Counted from the first letter of the stretch, positions 1-7,955 are shown. The stretch is 12,411 bases of DNA from CAWBRT01 sp049519595 (GCA_049519595.1 JBEKQP010000127.1:1-12411), one strand, 5' to 3'. A program made the numbers and translations. The notes: generated by a model not told the origin, from the letters alone.

Positions 1-2
1 GC

Positions 3-1148
3 GGAAGTTCGACGGGCACGCCCATTTATCCTTCGGTAGGAATCACGAGCACGCCCGTAATCGATTCCGCGACAGGAACTATATATCTGTTGGCAGTGAC
101 GACTTCGGGGTATCAGCTCAATGCTCTTGACATCACTAGCGGGACGCCCCGAACGAACAGCCCAGCGCCGGTGACCGCTTCAGTCCCAGGAACCGGGACC
201 GGAAGTTCGAAAGGCGTTCTCTCATTGCCTAAGGGCTGTTACCAGCGGCCCGGACTTGCGTTGACCAGTGGCAACGTGTACATAGGCTTTTCATATTGCC
301 ATCAGGGCTGGCTGCTTGCCTACGACGCGTCGTCCCTAAAGCAGAAAGCAGCGTTTTGCGCGACGCCCAATGGCTCCGGAGGAGGAATCTGGATGGGTGG
401 CGGGGCGCCAGCCGTCGATTCCGACGGTTACGTATACGTGATTGCTTCAGACGACGCCGGCAACCCGGAAAGTATCTACGAAGACGCGTTCATCAAGTTC
501 AACCCCGACCTCACGGTGAAAGATTATTTTCAGACTTCCATCGACCCCACGCTGATCAAGAACGACGCCGACCAGGGTTCTGGAGGCGTTATGATCCTGC
601 CGGATAATTCTTCGACCGGCAACCCACATGAATTGATCGGCGGCGGCAAAGATGGGTTCATGATCATACTCAACCGCGACAACCTGGGCCATGAGCATGC
701 TTCCGATCTTGCGATCCAGGAACTCAAGACCGGGGTCGGACAATACAGCAATATCTTCAGCTCACCGGCTTTTTGGAACGGCACCGTCTACTATCACCCG
801 CAAAACGATACGCTTCATCTGTTCAACTTCAACTCGGGGACCGGAATGATCGCTGCGTCAAATTCGGGATCGGCCGTGTACGGCTGGCATGGCGCTACGC
901 CTTCCATTTCGGCCAACGGAAGCAGCGATGGAATCGTGTGGGAGATTGAGCAGACAGCCTGGAAAAGCGGCGGTCCGGCGGTGCTGCACGCCTATGACGC
1001 GTTGAGCGCAACTGAGCTTTACAACAGCAGTCAGGCGGGAAATCGTGACACGGCGGGCCCGGCGGTGCGTTTCACGGTTCCCACCGTGGCCGACGGCAAG
1101 GTTTTTGTTGGAACAGCCAACCAGCTGGATATCTATGGCCTGCTCTAG
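3..1148 (+). CDS. PQQ-type beta-propeller repeat protein, C-terminal part (5' truncated by window)
   Basis: The reading frame is open from the first base, and codons before the first possible start (TTG at 90) already read as family sequence (TPVIDSATGTIYLLA), so the gene begins outside the window; 381 residues are visible. Propeller-blade strands recur: GTIYLLAV...LNALD, GNVYIGFSYC...LLAYD, YVYVIAS, GTVYYHPQND.LHLFN, VLHAYDALS and a final GKVFVGTANQLDIYGLL. This pattern of beta strands ending in aromatic-Asp turns is typical of PQQ-like (pyrrolo-quinoline quinone repeat) propellers. Secreted proteins of this type, often with Ig-like domains in front, are abundant in Acidobacteriota. No catalytic site or cofactor ligand can be assigned, so enzyme activity is not claimed. 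It is probably extracytoplasmic, but the signal peptide would lie upstream of the window. The following gene on the same strand starts 56 nt later with its own promoter-like box, so co-transcription is not needed. Confidence 0.8.
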   Translation, partial: GSSTGTPIYPSVGITSTPVIDSATGTIYLLAVTTSGYQLNALDITSGTPRTNSPAPVTASVPGTGTGSSKGVLSLPKGCYQRPGLALTSGNVYIGFSYCHQGWLLAYDASSLKQKAAFCATPNGSGGGIWMGGGAPAVDSDGYVYVIASDDAGNPESIYEDAFIKFNPDLTVKDYFQTSIDPTLIKNDADQGSGGVMILPDNSSTGNPHELIGGGKDGFMIILNRDNLGHEHASDLAIQELKTGVGQYSNIFSSPAFWNGTVYYHPQNDTLHLFNFNSGTGMIAASNSGSAVYGWHGATPSISANGSSDGIVWEIEQTAWKSGGPAVLHAYDALSATELYNSSQAGNRDTAGPAVRFTVPTVADGKVFVGTANQLDIYGLL

Positions 1149-1159
1149 CTCTAGCAGGC
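1138..1159 (+). terminator. Hairpin over the stop codon of the beta-propeller gene
   Basis: GCCTGCT (1138-1144) pairs perfectly with AGCAGGC (1153-1159) around an 8-nt loop that contains the TAG stop. No T-run follows (the next bases are TGCTGTAAAAA), so this is at best a weak or non-canonical terminator. It could equally be chance structure. Confidence 0.3.
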
Positions 1160-1192
1160 TGCTGTAAAAAGCGTAGCCTTCACCGCACGCCG

Positions 1193-1198
1193 TATACT
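1193..1198 (+). promoter_or_regulatory. -10 box (TATACT) of the SRAP gene, leaderless geometry
   Basis: TATACT matches the TATAAT consensus in five of six positions and ends 6 nt before the ATG at 1205. Transcription starting about 7 nt after the box would begin at or within a base of the A of ATG, and there is no Shine-Dalgarno-like sequence between 1175 and 1204. No convincing -35 box is visible at 16-18 nt spacing, which lowers confidence. Confidence 0.5.
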
Positions 1199-1204
1199 GA
1201 CCGC

Positions 1205-1939
1205 ATGTGCGGCCGTTTTCGTATTGCAAAAAAGAAGGAAATCCTCGAAGAAGCATTCGAGGTTGATGCTGTGGCGGACGATGGGGATTGGGTGCCGCGA
1301 TACAACGTCGCCCCAGGCCAGGAGATCGCTATTGTGCGGCAGGATGCCGCGAATCCCGTACGTCTGCTGTCGCGCGTGCGCTGGGGATTAATTCCATCGT
1401 GGGCAAAAGACCCTGGCGCAGGATTCAAGATGATTAACGCCCGTTCGGAAACCGCCGCTGGCATGCCCGCATTTCGTGAGCCGTTGCGTTCCCGGCGTTG
1501 CCTGATCCCATCCGATGGATTCTACGAGTGGAAACGCGAAGGTAAAGAGAAGCTGCCATTTTGTTTTACATTGGTGGATGAAGCCGTTTTTGCCTTCGCC
1601 GGCCTATGGGATGAGTGGAAGAGTCCGCAAGGTCTGCTGATTGCAACCTGCTCGATTCTTACGACCACGCCCAACCGACTGATGCAGGATGTTCACGATC
1701 GCATGCCTGTAATGCTTGAACGCGATGCATACGACGTGTGGCTTGATCCGGGATTTAAAAAGGTTGAAGAGTTGCAACCGCTGCTGAAGCCCTATCCTGC
1801 CGAGGCCATGCGTCGCTATCGTGTGAGCCAGCGTGTGAACCAGGTAAAGAACGACGACCCTGAATGCGCGGCGGCAATTGACGCCGAGAAGACGCTTTTT
1901 TCCGGAGATGACTTTCGCGAAACGATCGAGCCTCAGTGA
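1205..1939 (+). CDS. yedK: SRAP-domain protein (YedK/HMCES family), abasic-site DNA-protein crosslinking
   Basis: This 244-residue protein is a full-length SOS response-associated peptidase (SRAP) protein. The family binds abasic sites in single-stranded DNA and forms a stable thiazolidine crosslink through Cys2 after removal of Met1, protecting the lesion from cleavage. All signature residues are present: MCGRF at the start with Cys2, RYNVAPGQ (32-39), WGLIPSWAKD (60-69), NARSE with Asn78, GFYEW with Glu108, and HDRMPVML with His164; these correspond to E. coli YedK Cys2, Asn75, Glu105 and His160. The start is fixed because the catalytic cysteine must be residue 2. No ribosome-binding site precedes it. 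Its stop codon overlaps that of dnaE2 by a 7-nt convergent overlap (1933-1939), and SRAP genes are known to cluster with imuA/imuB/dnaE2, which fits a shared role in damage tolerance. The function call is firm; the gene symbol is by homology. Confidence 0.96.
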   Translation: MCGRFRIAKKKEILEEAFEVDAVADDGDWVPRYNVAPGQEIAIVRQDAANPVRLLSRVRWGLIPSWAKDPGAGFKMINARSETAAGMPAFREPLRSRRCLIPSDGFYEWKREGKEKLPFCFTLVDEAVFAFAGLWDEWKSPQGLLIATCSILTTTPNRLMQDVHDRMPVMLERDAYDVWLDPGFKKVEELQPLLKPYPAEAMRRYRVSQRVNQVKNDDPECAAAIDAEKTLFSGDDFRETIEPQ

Positions 1940-4900
1940 AAGTCGTGTGAGCGCACCTCGGCGGCACTGATTTCAAGTGGACGGATGCTGTGCGCCTTGA
2001 CCGAGACGACGTCCTGTTGATTCTGCAACTCTCCTTCAATCAGCAGAAACTTTTCATAGATCACCACGCGCTTGAACTGCTCATAAACTGTGGGCGTGAT
2101 GATGGCGTTGGCAATGCCTGTTTCATCTTCGAGGCTGAGAAATACAAATCCCTTTGCCGTGCCCGGGCGTTGGCGGGCGATGACACATCCAGCGATAAGG
2201 GCTTGATGACCATGGGGGAACCGGGGAAGCGAACTTGCCGGGAGAATTCCCATGCGTTCCAATGCGGCACGATGAAAAGCCATGGGATGCGGTCCCACCG
2301 TCACACCGGTACCCGAGAAGTCGGCTACGAGGCGCTCCTCGGTTGTCATCTGAAGGAGAGGTGACGGCTCTGCTAGCTGCTCGGGAAGGCCATTCAACAA
2401 AGGTCCCGCGGGGCGGCCGGCATACTCCACCTGCCACAGAGCGTCCCGACGATGTGTAACTTCACCCACCGAGTTCAAGGCTCCGATATTTGCCAGCAGC
2501 GTTAAATCGGATTTGCGTAACGGCGGTACTCGCAGAGCCAGATCGTGAATCGAAGAGAACGGGCGTTGATTCCTTGCGAAGATCACGGCCAAAGCTGTTT
2601 CGCGCCGCAGGCCTCGGGCGTAACAAAGACCGAGGCGCAAAGCGAAATGATGGGGATTGTCTGGCTCGGGCTCCAGGGTGCAAGGCCAGCCGGAATGTTG
2701 CACATCGACGGGCTTCACACGCAGGCCGTGCCGTTGCGCATCCTTTACAATCGTCGCGGGCGAGTAGAAACCCATTGGCTGATTATTCAGCAGCGCGGCG
2801 GTAAAGGCCGCGAGATAGTTGCACTTGAGATAGGCGCTTGCGTAAGCAATCAGTGCAAAGCTGGCGGCGTGCGACTCGGGAAATCCATAGAGCGCGAACG
2901 ACGAAATAGATTGAATAATCTCATCCTGCACCTTGGGAGGAACCTCATTGGCGGTCATGCCGCGCCGCAGCTTTCCATCCAGTTCCTGCATGCGCGCCAT
3001 GGAGCGGCGCATCCCCACCGCACGGCGCAACTCCTCAGCCTCGCCACCGCTGAAGTTAGCAACGATCATGGCCATGCGTATGAGTTGCTCCTGAAAGAGC
3101 GGAATGCCGAGCGTGCGCTCCAACACCGGCTGCAACAGCGGATGGTAGTAGCTCACCTTCTCCAGCCCGCGCCGCCGCTTCATGTAGGGGTTCATCATGT
3201 TGCCGACGATAGGGCCGGGTCGAATGATTGCCACCTGGACCACTAAATCGTAAAAGCGCGTGGGATGATTGCGCGGCAGCGCCGACATCTGGGCGCGGCT
3301 TTCCACCTGAAACATTCCCACGGTGTCGGCACGCTGCAAGGCACGATAAGTGGACGGATCATTCTGCGGAAGCTGCGCGAGATCGAGCGGCTCGTGGTAA
3401 TGATGTGGCACTAATTCGAGGCAATCCTTGAGCACGGCCATCATGCCAAGTCCGAGCAGATCAACCTTGATGATCTTCATGTCGGCGCAGTCTTCCTTGT
3501 CCCACTGAACGACCGTGCGCCCTGGCATGGAGGCTGGTTCGATCGGAACGACCGCATTCAGTCGCCCGCCACAGATCACCATGCCGCCGGAGTGTTGTCC
3601 GAGATGGCGCGGCAGATCTTGCATGCGCTGGCAGAGCTCAACGTACTTGGCGATACGTCGATGCTGAATGTCGAAGCCTGCGGTCTGGAAGTTGTGCTCC
3701 AGGGTATCGTTCTCGCCCCGCCATTCCCAGGTGCTCACCAGCTTGGTCAGGCGGTTGAGGGTTTCGGCGTCGAAGCCCAGAGCCTTGCCGGCTTCGCGCG
3801 CGGCAGAGCGTCCGCGGTAGGTGATGACGTTGGCGGTCATCGCCGCACCAAGTTCACCGTAGCGCTGATAGACGTACTGGATCGCTCGCTCACGCTGATC
3901 GCCGCTGGGCAGGTCAAGATCGATGTCCGGCCACTCGCCGCGTTCTTCCGAAAGAAAGCGTTCGAAGAGCAGGTCCATGCCGACGGGATCGATCGCGGTG
4001 ATGCCAAGCGCATAGCAGACAACGCTATTGGCAGCCGAGCCGCGTCCCTGCACCAAAATGCCTTCCCGCCCGCAGAACTGCACGATGTCCCAGACGATAA
4101 GAAAATAGCCGGCGAGCTTGAGCTTTGCGATCAGGGCCAGTTCGCGCCGGGCCTGCTGTTCGGCGCGTGCAAGCAGTTTGGCGTCTCGTTTGGGCAGATA
4201 GCGGGAACGAATACCCTCGGCGGTGCGCTTCTCCAGGAACGACTGCATGGTTTCACCTTCGGGCACTGGATAGTCGGGAAAGCGATAGCCGAGGTCGCTC
4301 ATCTGGAAGACAAGTCGCGCGGAAAGCTCTTGCGTGTTGGCGATGGCCTCCGGCAGATCGCGGAATAGTTCCTGCATCTCACGCGCTGGACGCAGATATC
4401 GCTCCGCGTTCGGTGCGAGCAAGCGGCCGGCAGTCTCCAGCGTGCAATGGTGGCGGATTGTCGTAAGCACATCAAGCACTTCGCGTTCATAGGCTGTGGC
4501 GTAGTTCACCCCATTCGTCGCAAGCAATGGGAGCTTCAGCGAGCGGGCGATGCGTACCGCGACCTGGTTTCGATGTTCCTCTTCGCGATCGAAGTGTCTT
4601 TGTAATTCAACAAAGACATTGCCGGGACCAAAAATATGCGTCAGCCGCTCAACTTCGCACAAGGCTTCGGCGTATCCGCCGCGCGCCAGCGCCGCCGCCA
4701 ATGGACCTTCGTCGCCGCCGGTCAGGCACACCAGACCTTGCGAGTGTTCCGCGACATCGCGCAGCAACGCGGAGCCCTCCGCTTTTGTTTCTTCGCGCAG
4801 CTTGTAGCGCGTAATCAGGCGGCAGAGATTCTGGTAGCCGATGCTGGATTCAGCCAGCAAGGCAAAGCGCACAGGCTCAGCCGGAACGCGGTGCGGCAGC

Positions 4901-5139
4901 CACTCAGGTGGACGCACGCGCTCGCCAGCATCGCGCACGGCAACCTCGGCTCCGATGTGCGCCCGCGTACCGGCTCGCTGCGCCGCCATGTGAAGGCGCG
5001 GCGCACCGTAGAGTCCGTTGCGGTCGAGCAGGGCTAGGGCCGGCATTTCGAGTTGAGCCGCGCGCGCCATCAGCAGCTCGGGCAGAGATGCGCCTTCGAG
5101 AAAGCTGAATGCCGAGCGCGCATGAAGTTCTACGTACAT
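1933..5139 (-). CDS. dnaE2: Error-prone DNA polymerase DnaE2 (mutasome C-family polymerase)
   Basis: This 1068-residue C-family polymerase carries out mutagenic translesion synthesis with ImuA and ImuB. Visible parts in order are an N-terminal PHP domain (from ELHARSAFSFLEG), the palm motif PDIDLDLPSGD with catalytic Asp405 and Asp407, the third catalytic Asp560 in KVDLLGL, a helix-hairpin-helix region near 870-900 (FSSIHDLALRVPPL), and a C-terminal OB fold (about 981-1055). The PHP domain is degenerate: the HxH motif reads HAR, and the usual TDH reads LDR, so metal-dependent proofreading is unlikely, as is normal for DnaE2 as opposed to replicative DnaE. An ATG at 5139 is chosen because family members begin near YVELHARS; a GTG at 5148, directly abutting the imuB TGA, would add three residues. 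It is the third gene of the imuA-imuB-dnaE2 operon, with no own promoter visible. Its end overlaps the convergent SRAP gene. Confidence 0.96.
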   Translation of the reverse strand: MYVELHARSAFSFLEGASLPELLMARAAQLEMPALALLDRNGLYGAPRLHMAAQRAGTRAHIGAEVAVRDAGERVRPPEWLPHRVPAEPVRFALLAESSIGYQNLCRLITRYKLREETKAEGSALLRDVAEHSQGLVCLTGGDEGPLAAALARGGYAEALCEVERLTHIFGPGNVFVELQRHFDREEEHRNQVAVRIARSLKLPLLATNGVNYATAYEREVLDVLTTIRHHCTLETAGRLLAPNAERYLRPAREMQELFRDLPEAIANTQELSARLVFQMSDLGYRFPDYPVPEGETMQSFLEKRTAEGIRSRYLPKRDAKLLARAEQQARRELALIAKLKLAGYFLIVWDIVQFCGREGILVQGRGSAANSVVCYALGITAIDPVGMDLLFERFLSEERGEWPDIDLDLPSGDQRERAIQYVYQRYGELGAAMTANVITYRGRSAAREAGKALGFDAETLNRLTKLVSTWEWRGENDTLEHNFQTAGFDIQHRRIAKYVELCQRMQDLPRHLGQHSGGMVICGGRLNAVVPIEPASMPGRTVVQWDKEDCADMKIIKVDLLGLGMMAVLKDCLELVPHHYHEPLDLAQLPQNDPSTYRALQRADTVGMFQVESRAQMSALPRNHPTRFYDLVVQVAIIRPGPIVGNMMNPYMKRRRGLEKVSYYHPLLQPVLERTLGIPLFQEQLIRMAMIVANFSGGEAEELRRAVGMRRSMARMQELDGKLRRGMTANEVPPKVQDEIIQSISSFALYGFPESHAASFALIAYASAYLKCNYLAAFTAALLNNQPMGFYSPATIVKDAQRHGLRVKPVDVQHSGWPCTLEPEPDNPHHFALRLGLCYARGLRRETALAVIFARNQRPFSSIHDLALRVPPLRKSDLTLLANIGALNSVGEVTHRRDALWQVEYAGRPAGPLLNGLPEQLAEPSPLLQMTTEERLVADFSGTGVTVGPHPMAFHRAALERMGILPASSLPRFPHGHQALIAGCVIARQRPGTAKGFVFLSLEDETGIANAIITPTVYEQFKRVVIYEKFLLIEGELQNQQDVVSVKAHSIRPLEISAAEVRSHDFH

Positions 5140-5148
5140 CGTCGCCAC

Positions 5149-6690
5149 TCAGTCGTAGATTCCAATCAAATACCAGCAATTCGCGCCGGGGTCGTAGGCC
5201 AGGCGAAGGCATCGCTGTTGTGCTTCCTTCAGCACGACATCCCACTCCTCGCGGCACCAGTCCGCATTGCTCCACCATGCCCCGCTGGTTCGCCATGGGC
5301 CGGAGTGCATCTCGATAGAGAAATTCTTTCCATCCAGCATGAGCGCAGCCGGAAAAGCTCCGCTCATCGCCATGTGTACTGCCGCCGGAGGCCGCACCAT
5401 GCGTAGCGCGGAAATTCGCAAACGATGCGGATGACCGCTTTTGCCGTCGCTGGGGTGGAGGTTCGCCTGTGCCGTGCCGGAAGAAAACGATGTAATCCGG
5501 AATGCATCCGGCACATGGCTGTCCAGCAGTTCCGCCGAACCTACGCGCTCTTCGCCCACCAACTTGCGCAGCCGCGCCAACAGAATCTCCAGACGTCCTG
5601 CTTCGGGAGATTGCGATACAAACAATCCTTGCTGCGCGTTCCGGGGACGAGCGGGGTGTGCGTGCATGGTAAAAGCCGTAATCCCCGCCCGCGGTGGATG
5701 CAGTTCGAGATCCAGTTGAACCAGTTTGAGCAGCGTTCGAAAGTCGTGTTCCGGCAGCGCCGGGCGCACCATGCGGCGACGCTCCGAATGTTGCTCATCA
5801 GCCAGCGCAAGGCAGGTCTCGACCGATGCAATCGCCAGCGCACGTTCCTGTGCGCGCTGAGTCAGCCGCTCCAACGTGCGGCTCATCAGGAAGAGGAGCG
5901 GTTCCAACAGCTCAACCGGCTGCTCCAATTCGACATGTTCGCTCAGCGCTGCATCCACGGCATCTTCAACCGGTATGAGCAGGTGATCGTACGCGCCGCG
6001 TGCCAGCAGATGCAGCCGATGCCCGCTTTTCCCAAGGCGCGCCACCAGCGGCTTCAGCGGCAGTGCCGACAACTCTCCAAGCGTATGAATGCCCCAGGCT
6101 GCAAACGTCTGTTCTTGCACGGAGTCGAGTTCCAGGACCGAGAGTGGCAGAGGGGCCAACGTTTGCGCCTCGTGTCCGGGAGCGATGATTGTGATTCCCT
6201 TCCCTCCACGCGCGGCCAGCACCGCCGCATAGACATTGTGCGCAACTGCGATGCTTGCCTCGTATCCCGCTCTCTCAACCTCAGCCAGGAGAGAGTGAGT
6301 AATCCGCCCGGCCGTCCCCAGTAACCGCTCGGAGTTCGATACGTCGAGAACAAAAGTCGCAGCGGAGAATTGTTCTTCAGGTGCGGCAATTGCCTGTACT
6401 CTGGGCGAAAAGTGGTTCGCAATGGTAATCAGCGCTGCAAATGCATTGTCTTCTTGTATGCGCTGCCGCCCCAGAATCGTCATTCCTTCAAACGATTCTG
6501 CCTGCACGCGGCTCATTCCCATCGTCACACCCTGTTGCCGTGCGGCATCATTCAGCCCGAAGACGTATTCCAGAGGCGGCGAGCCGGCAAGAATCAGCAG
6601 GGGTCCCCGGCACAACCCAGGGTGCGTGCGGGCCACGGCTTGCGCGGCAAAGTCGCGAAGATGCAGGCAAAGATACAGCGCGGCAGGCAT
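5149..6690 (-). CDS. imuB: ImuB, catalytically inactive Y-family polymerase-like mutasome hub
   Basis: This 513-residue protein is a Y-family polymerase homologue of the ImuB type, the adaptor that links DnaE2 to the sliding clamp. The N-terminal fold is recognisable (LYLCLHLRDFAAQAV, then RLLG and a little-finger region to about 340), but the catalytic acids are gone: the first motif lacks the DxD of active enzymes, and the usual SxDEA motif reads SAAT, with Ala111 and Thr112 in place of Asp and Glu. A clamp-binding motif QQGLF lies at 353-357, followed by a C-terminal region of about 150 residues that in characterised ImuB proteins contacts ImuA and DnaE2. The ATG at 6690 follows the imuA stop by 3 nt (TGA GCC ATG), indicating translational coupling. 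Only a weak purine-rich stretch (AAGATGAG) is available as a ribosome-binding site. Confidence 0.94.
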   Translation of the reverse strand: MPAALYLCLHLRDFAAQAVARTHPGLCRGPLLILAGSPPLEYVFGLNDAARQQGVTMGMSRVQAESFEGMTILGRQRIQEDNAFAALITIANHFSPRVQAIAAPEEQFSAATFVLDVSNSERLLGTAGRITHSLLAEVERAGYEASIAVAHNVYAAVLAARGGKGITIIAPGHEAQTLAPLPLSVLELDSVQEQTFAAWGIHTLGELSALPLKPLVARLGKSGHRLHLLARGAYDHLLIPVEDAVDAALSEHVELEQPVELLEPLLFLMSRTLERLTQRAQERALAIASVETCLALADEQHSERRRMVRPALPEHDFRTLLKLVQLDLELHPPRAGITAFTMHAHPARPRNAQQGLFVSQSPEAGRLEILLARLRKLVGEERVGSAELLDSHVPDAFRITSFSSGTAQANLHPSDGKSGHPHRLRISALRMVRPPAAVHMAMSGAFPAALMLDGKNFSIEMHSGPWRTSGAWWSNADWCREEWDVVLKEAQQRCLRLAYDPGANCWYLIGIYD

Positions 6691-6693
6691 GGC

Positions 6694-7806
6694 TCATCTT
6701 GACCACAAGGTTGTGCTGCTCCAGGAAACTTGCGCCGATGCAGAGTCCCCGCTACCCGTGCTTTTCGCGTAGTGGGGTAAGGCTGCGGCAGGCTTCTTGC
6801 GATAAGGATCACCCGCGCGATTCCGCTCGATACTGACGCTATAACGCATTCCTGTAAGCAATGAGGGGCTGCTCTCCGCCGCCTGTCTCCACTCGGTCTG
6901 CGGCGCTTCGCAGTGCAGCGACACCGTTGCACAGCTATTGGCGCAAGCCACCTGCGTCAGAAGAAGAAAGAGCGTTTGTGACTTTTCAACCTGAAGGCGG
7001 AAGCGATACCAGGTAGCCAGCGGCACTCGCCGCGCGTACTCCGGGCTGACATCGCCCATGTCGAGTACAACTACCCGGAAGCCGCCGGCGTTCAGAAGCA
7101 GGTCGGTCGCGCGCAGCGCCCGATCCAGACGCCCCCATGGTTTACTCTCCATGTGCCAATGCTGAGCAGGAATTACCGTGCTGCGCGAAAGCTCTGCCTG
7201 CGGCATGAAGACGATTGGCTCAATGAGCTTGCGGCGGATCGACTCCGAACAGCGCGGGGTGAAGTTCCTTGGCTCAGATGGCGAATTGGCATTCGCCTCG
7301 TGGCAGCCAAACAATCGGCTTACTGCGCGATCCACGCCAATGACCTCGGTGTGCGGATGACACCAGCCGCGACCAAAACCGGTCTTCTCTTGAATCACGT
7401 CCTGGATCATGGGCGGGGCCGGCACGGTTGTGGGCAAGGGAGAAGAACCCACAACCGTCGCCGCTTCTCCTGCGCGCACCCATAACAGGCGGCGCAGGTC
7501 CGCACCCAGCGCAGAAGCCGAGAGCGGATCGAACGAATCCGAAACATCCACATAGGCGCCGCAGCCGCCTTCCAGAGTGATGCCTGCCAGGGTCGCCCAA
7601 GCCAGGGTCGTGCGCCCCGAAGAAACCGCTCCCGTCAGTTCGCTGATTCCACCAAGCGGCAACCCGCCTCCGAGCACGGCGTCGACCTCCGCGATTCCGC
7701 AGGAGACCAACTCAGGCACGGTGGCAGGACGTATCGACAAAGCCGCTGGAATGCGCTCAGCCAGGGCTGATTCGATCTGTTTTCGAAGCTCCGCGGCAGT
7801 GCTCAT
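6694..7806 (-). CDS. imuA: ImuA, RecA-like mutasome accessory protein (degenerate ATPase)
   Basis: First gene of the imuA-imuB-dnaE2 operon, 370 residues. The core resembles RecA: a VDAVLGGGLPLGGISEL entry, a Walker-A-like loop GAVSSGRTT (59-67), the strand YVDVSDSFDPL (85-95), a helix LDRALRATDLLLNAG and a Walker-B strand FRVVVLDMGD (243-252), then LLLTQV and CATVSLHC. Three RecA functions appear lost: Arg65 replaces the Walker lysine, Ser89 sits where RecA has its catalytic Glu (DAE reads DVS), and the DNA-binding L2 loop between the TQ and CANS strands is missing. A segment of about 100 residues (roughly 117-222) is inserted between the core strands and holds Cys149, His150, His152, Cys168, His169 and Cys186. 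ImuA is known to bind ImuB; ATP hydrolysis here is doubtful. There is no Shine-Dalgarno sequence, but a TTGACA-type promoter lies just upstream. Confidence 0.85.
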   Translation of the reverse strand: MSTAAELRKQIESALAERIPAALSIRPATVPELVSCGIAEVDAVLGGGLPLGGISELTGAVSSGRTTLAWATLAGITLEGGCGAYVDVSDSFDPLSASALGADLRRLLWVRAGEAATVVGSSPLPTTVPAPPMIQDVIQEKTGFGRGWCHPHTEVIGVDRAVSRLFGCHEANANSPSEPRNFTPRCSESIRRKLIEPIVFMPQAELSRSTVIPAQHWHMESKPWGRLDRALRATDLLLNAGGFRVVVLDMGDVSPEYARRVPLATWYRFRLQVEKSQTLFLLLTQVACANSCATVSLHCEAPQTEWRQAAESSPSLLTGMRYSVSIERNRAGDPYRKKPAAALPHYAKSTGSGDSASAQVSWSSTTLWSR

Positions 7807-7830
7807 TTTCGCTTTTTATTCGCCTTTTGT

Positions 7831-7859
7831 ACAGTAGAAAATTCGGCGGGACTTGTCAA
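7831..7859 (-). promoter_or_regulatory. Putative promoter of the imuA-imuB-dnaE2 operon
   Basis: On the minus strand a perfect -35 TTGACA (7859-7854) is followed after 17 nt by TACTGT (7836-7831), a three-of-six match to the -10 consensus that includes its key TA and final T. The predicted start is near 7824, giving an A-rich leader of about 18 nt without a ribosome-binding site. TACTGT also equals one half-site of the E. coli LexA box, but the matching ACAGTA half at the proper distance is absent, so SOS control is only a suggestion. Confidence 0.55.
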
Positions 7860-7880
7860 CCCGCGCGATTCAATTGGAGG

Positions 7881-7909
7881 TCGCCAAGCCTGTCACTCGC
7901 GATTACAAT
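7881..7909 (+). promoter_or_regulatory. Putative promoter of bdhA
   Basis: TACAAT (7904-7909, five of six to consensus) lies 17 nt after TCGCCA (7881-7886, four of six to TTGACA). It would give a 5' leader of roughly 56 nt ending in the GGGAGG ribosome-binding site. It sits back-to-back with the imuA promoter within a 165-nt divergent region. Confidence 0.4.
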
Positions 7910-7955
7910 CTCCTTGCTGTTCTCGGCGAGGAGTTGCAAACGAACTGAACTGATA

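Noticed and set aside
3592..4368. Long plus-strand open frame (258 residues) inside dnaE2
   Set aside because: It lies antisense to the conserved dnaE2 coding sequence, shows no recognisable motif, and is expected in GC-rich DNA as a shadow frame.
5425..6324. Plus-strand open frame (299 residues) inside imuB
   Set aside because: Antisense to imuB, rich in Arg/Gln/Cys with no domain-like pattern, and without a ribosome-binding site or promoter.
7823..7845. Full LexA operator at the imuA promoter
   Set aside because: Only one TACTGT half-site exists; neither a second ACAGTA half at 8-nt spacing nor a Bacillus-type GAAC-N4-GTTC motif is present.
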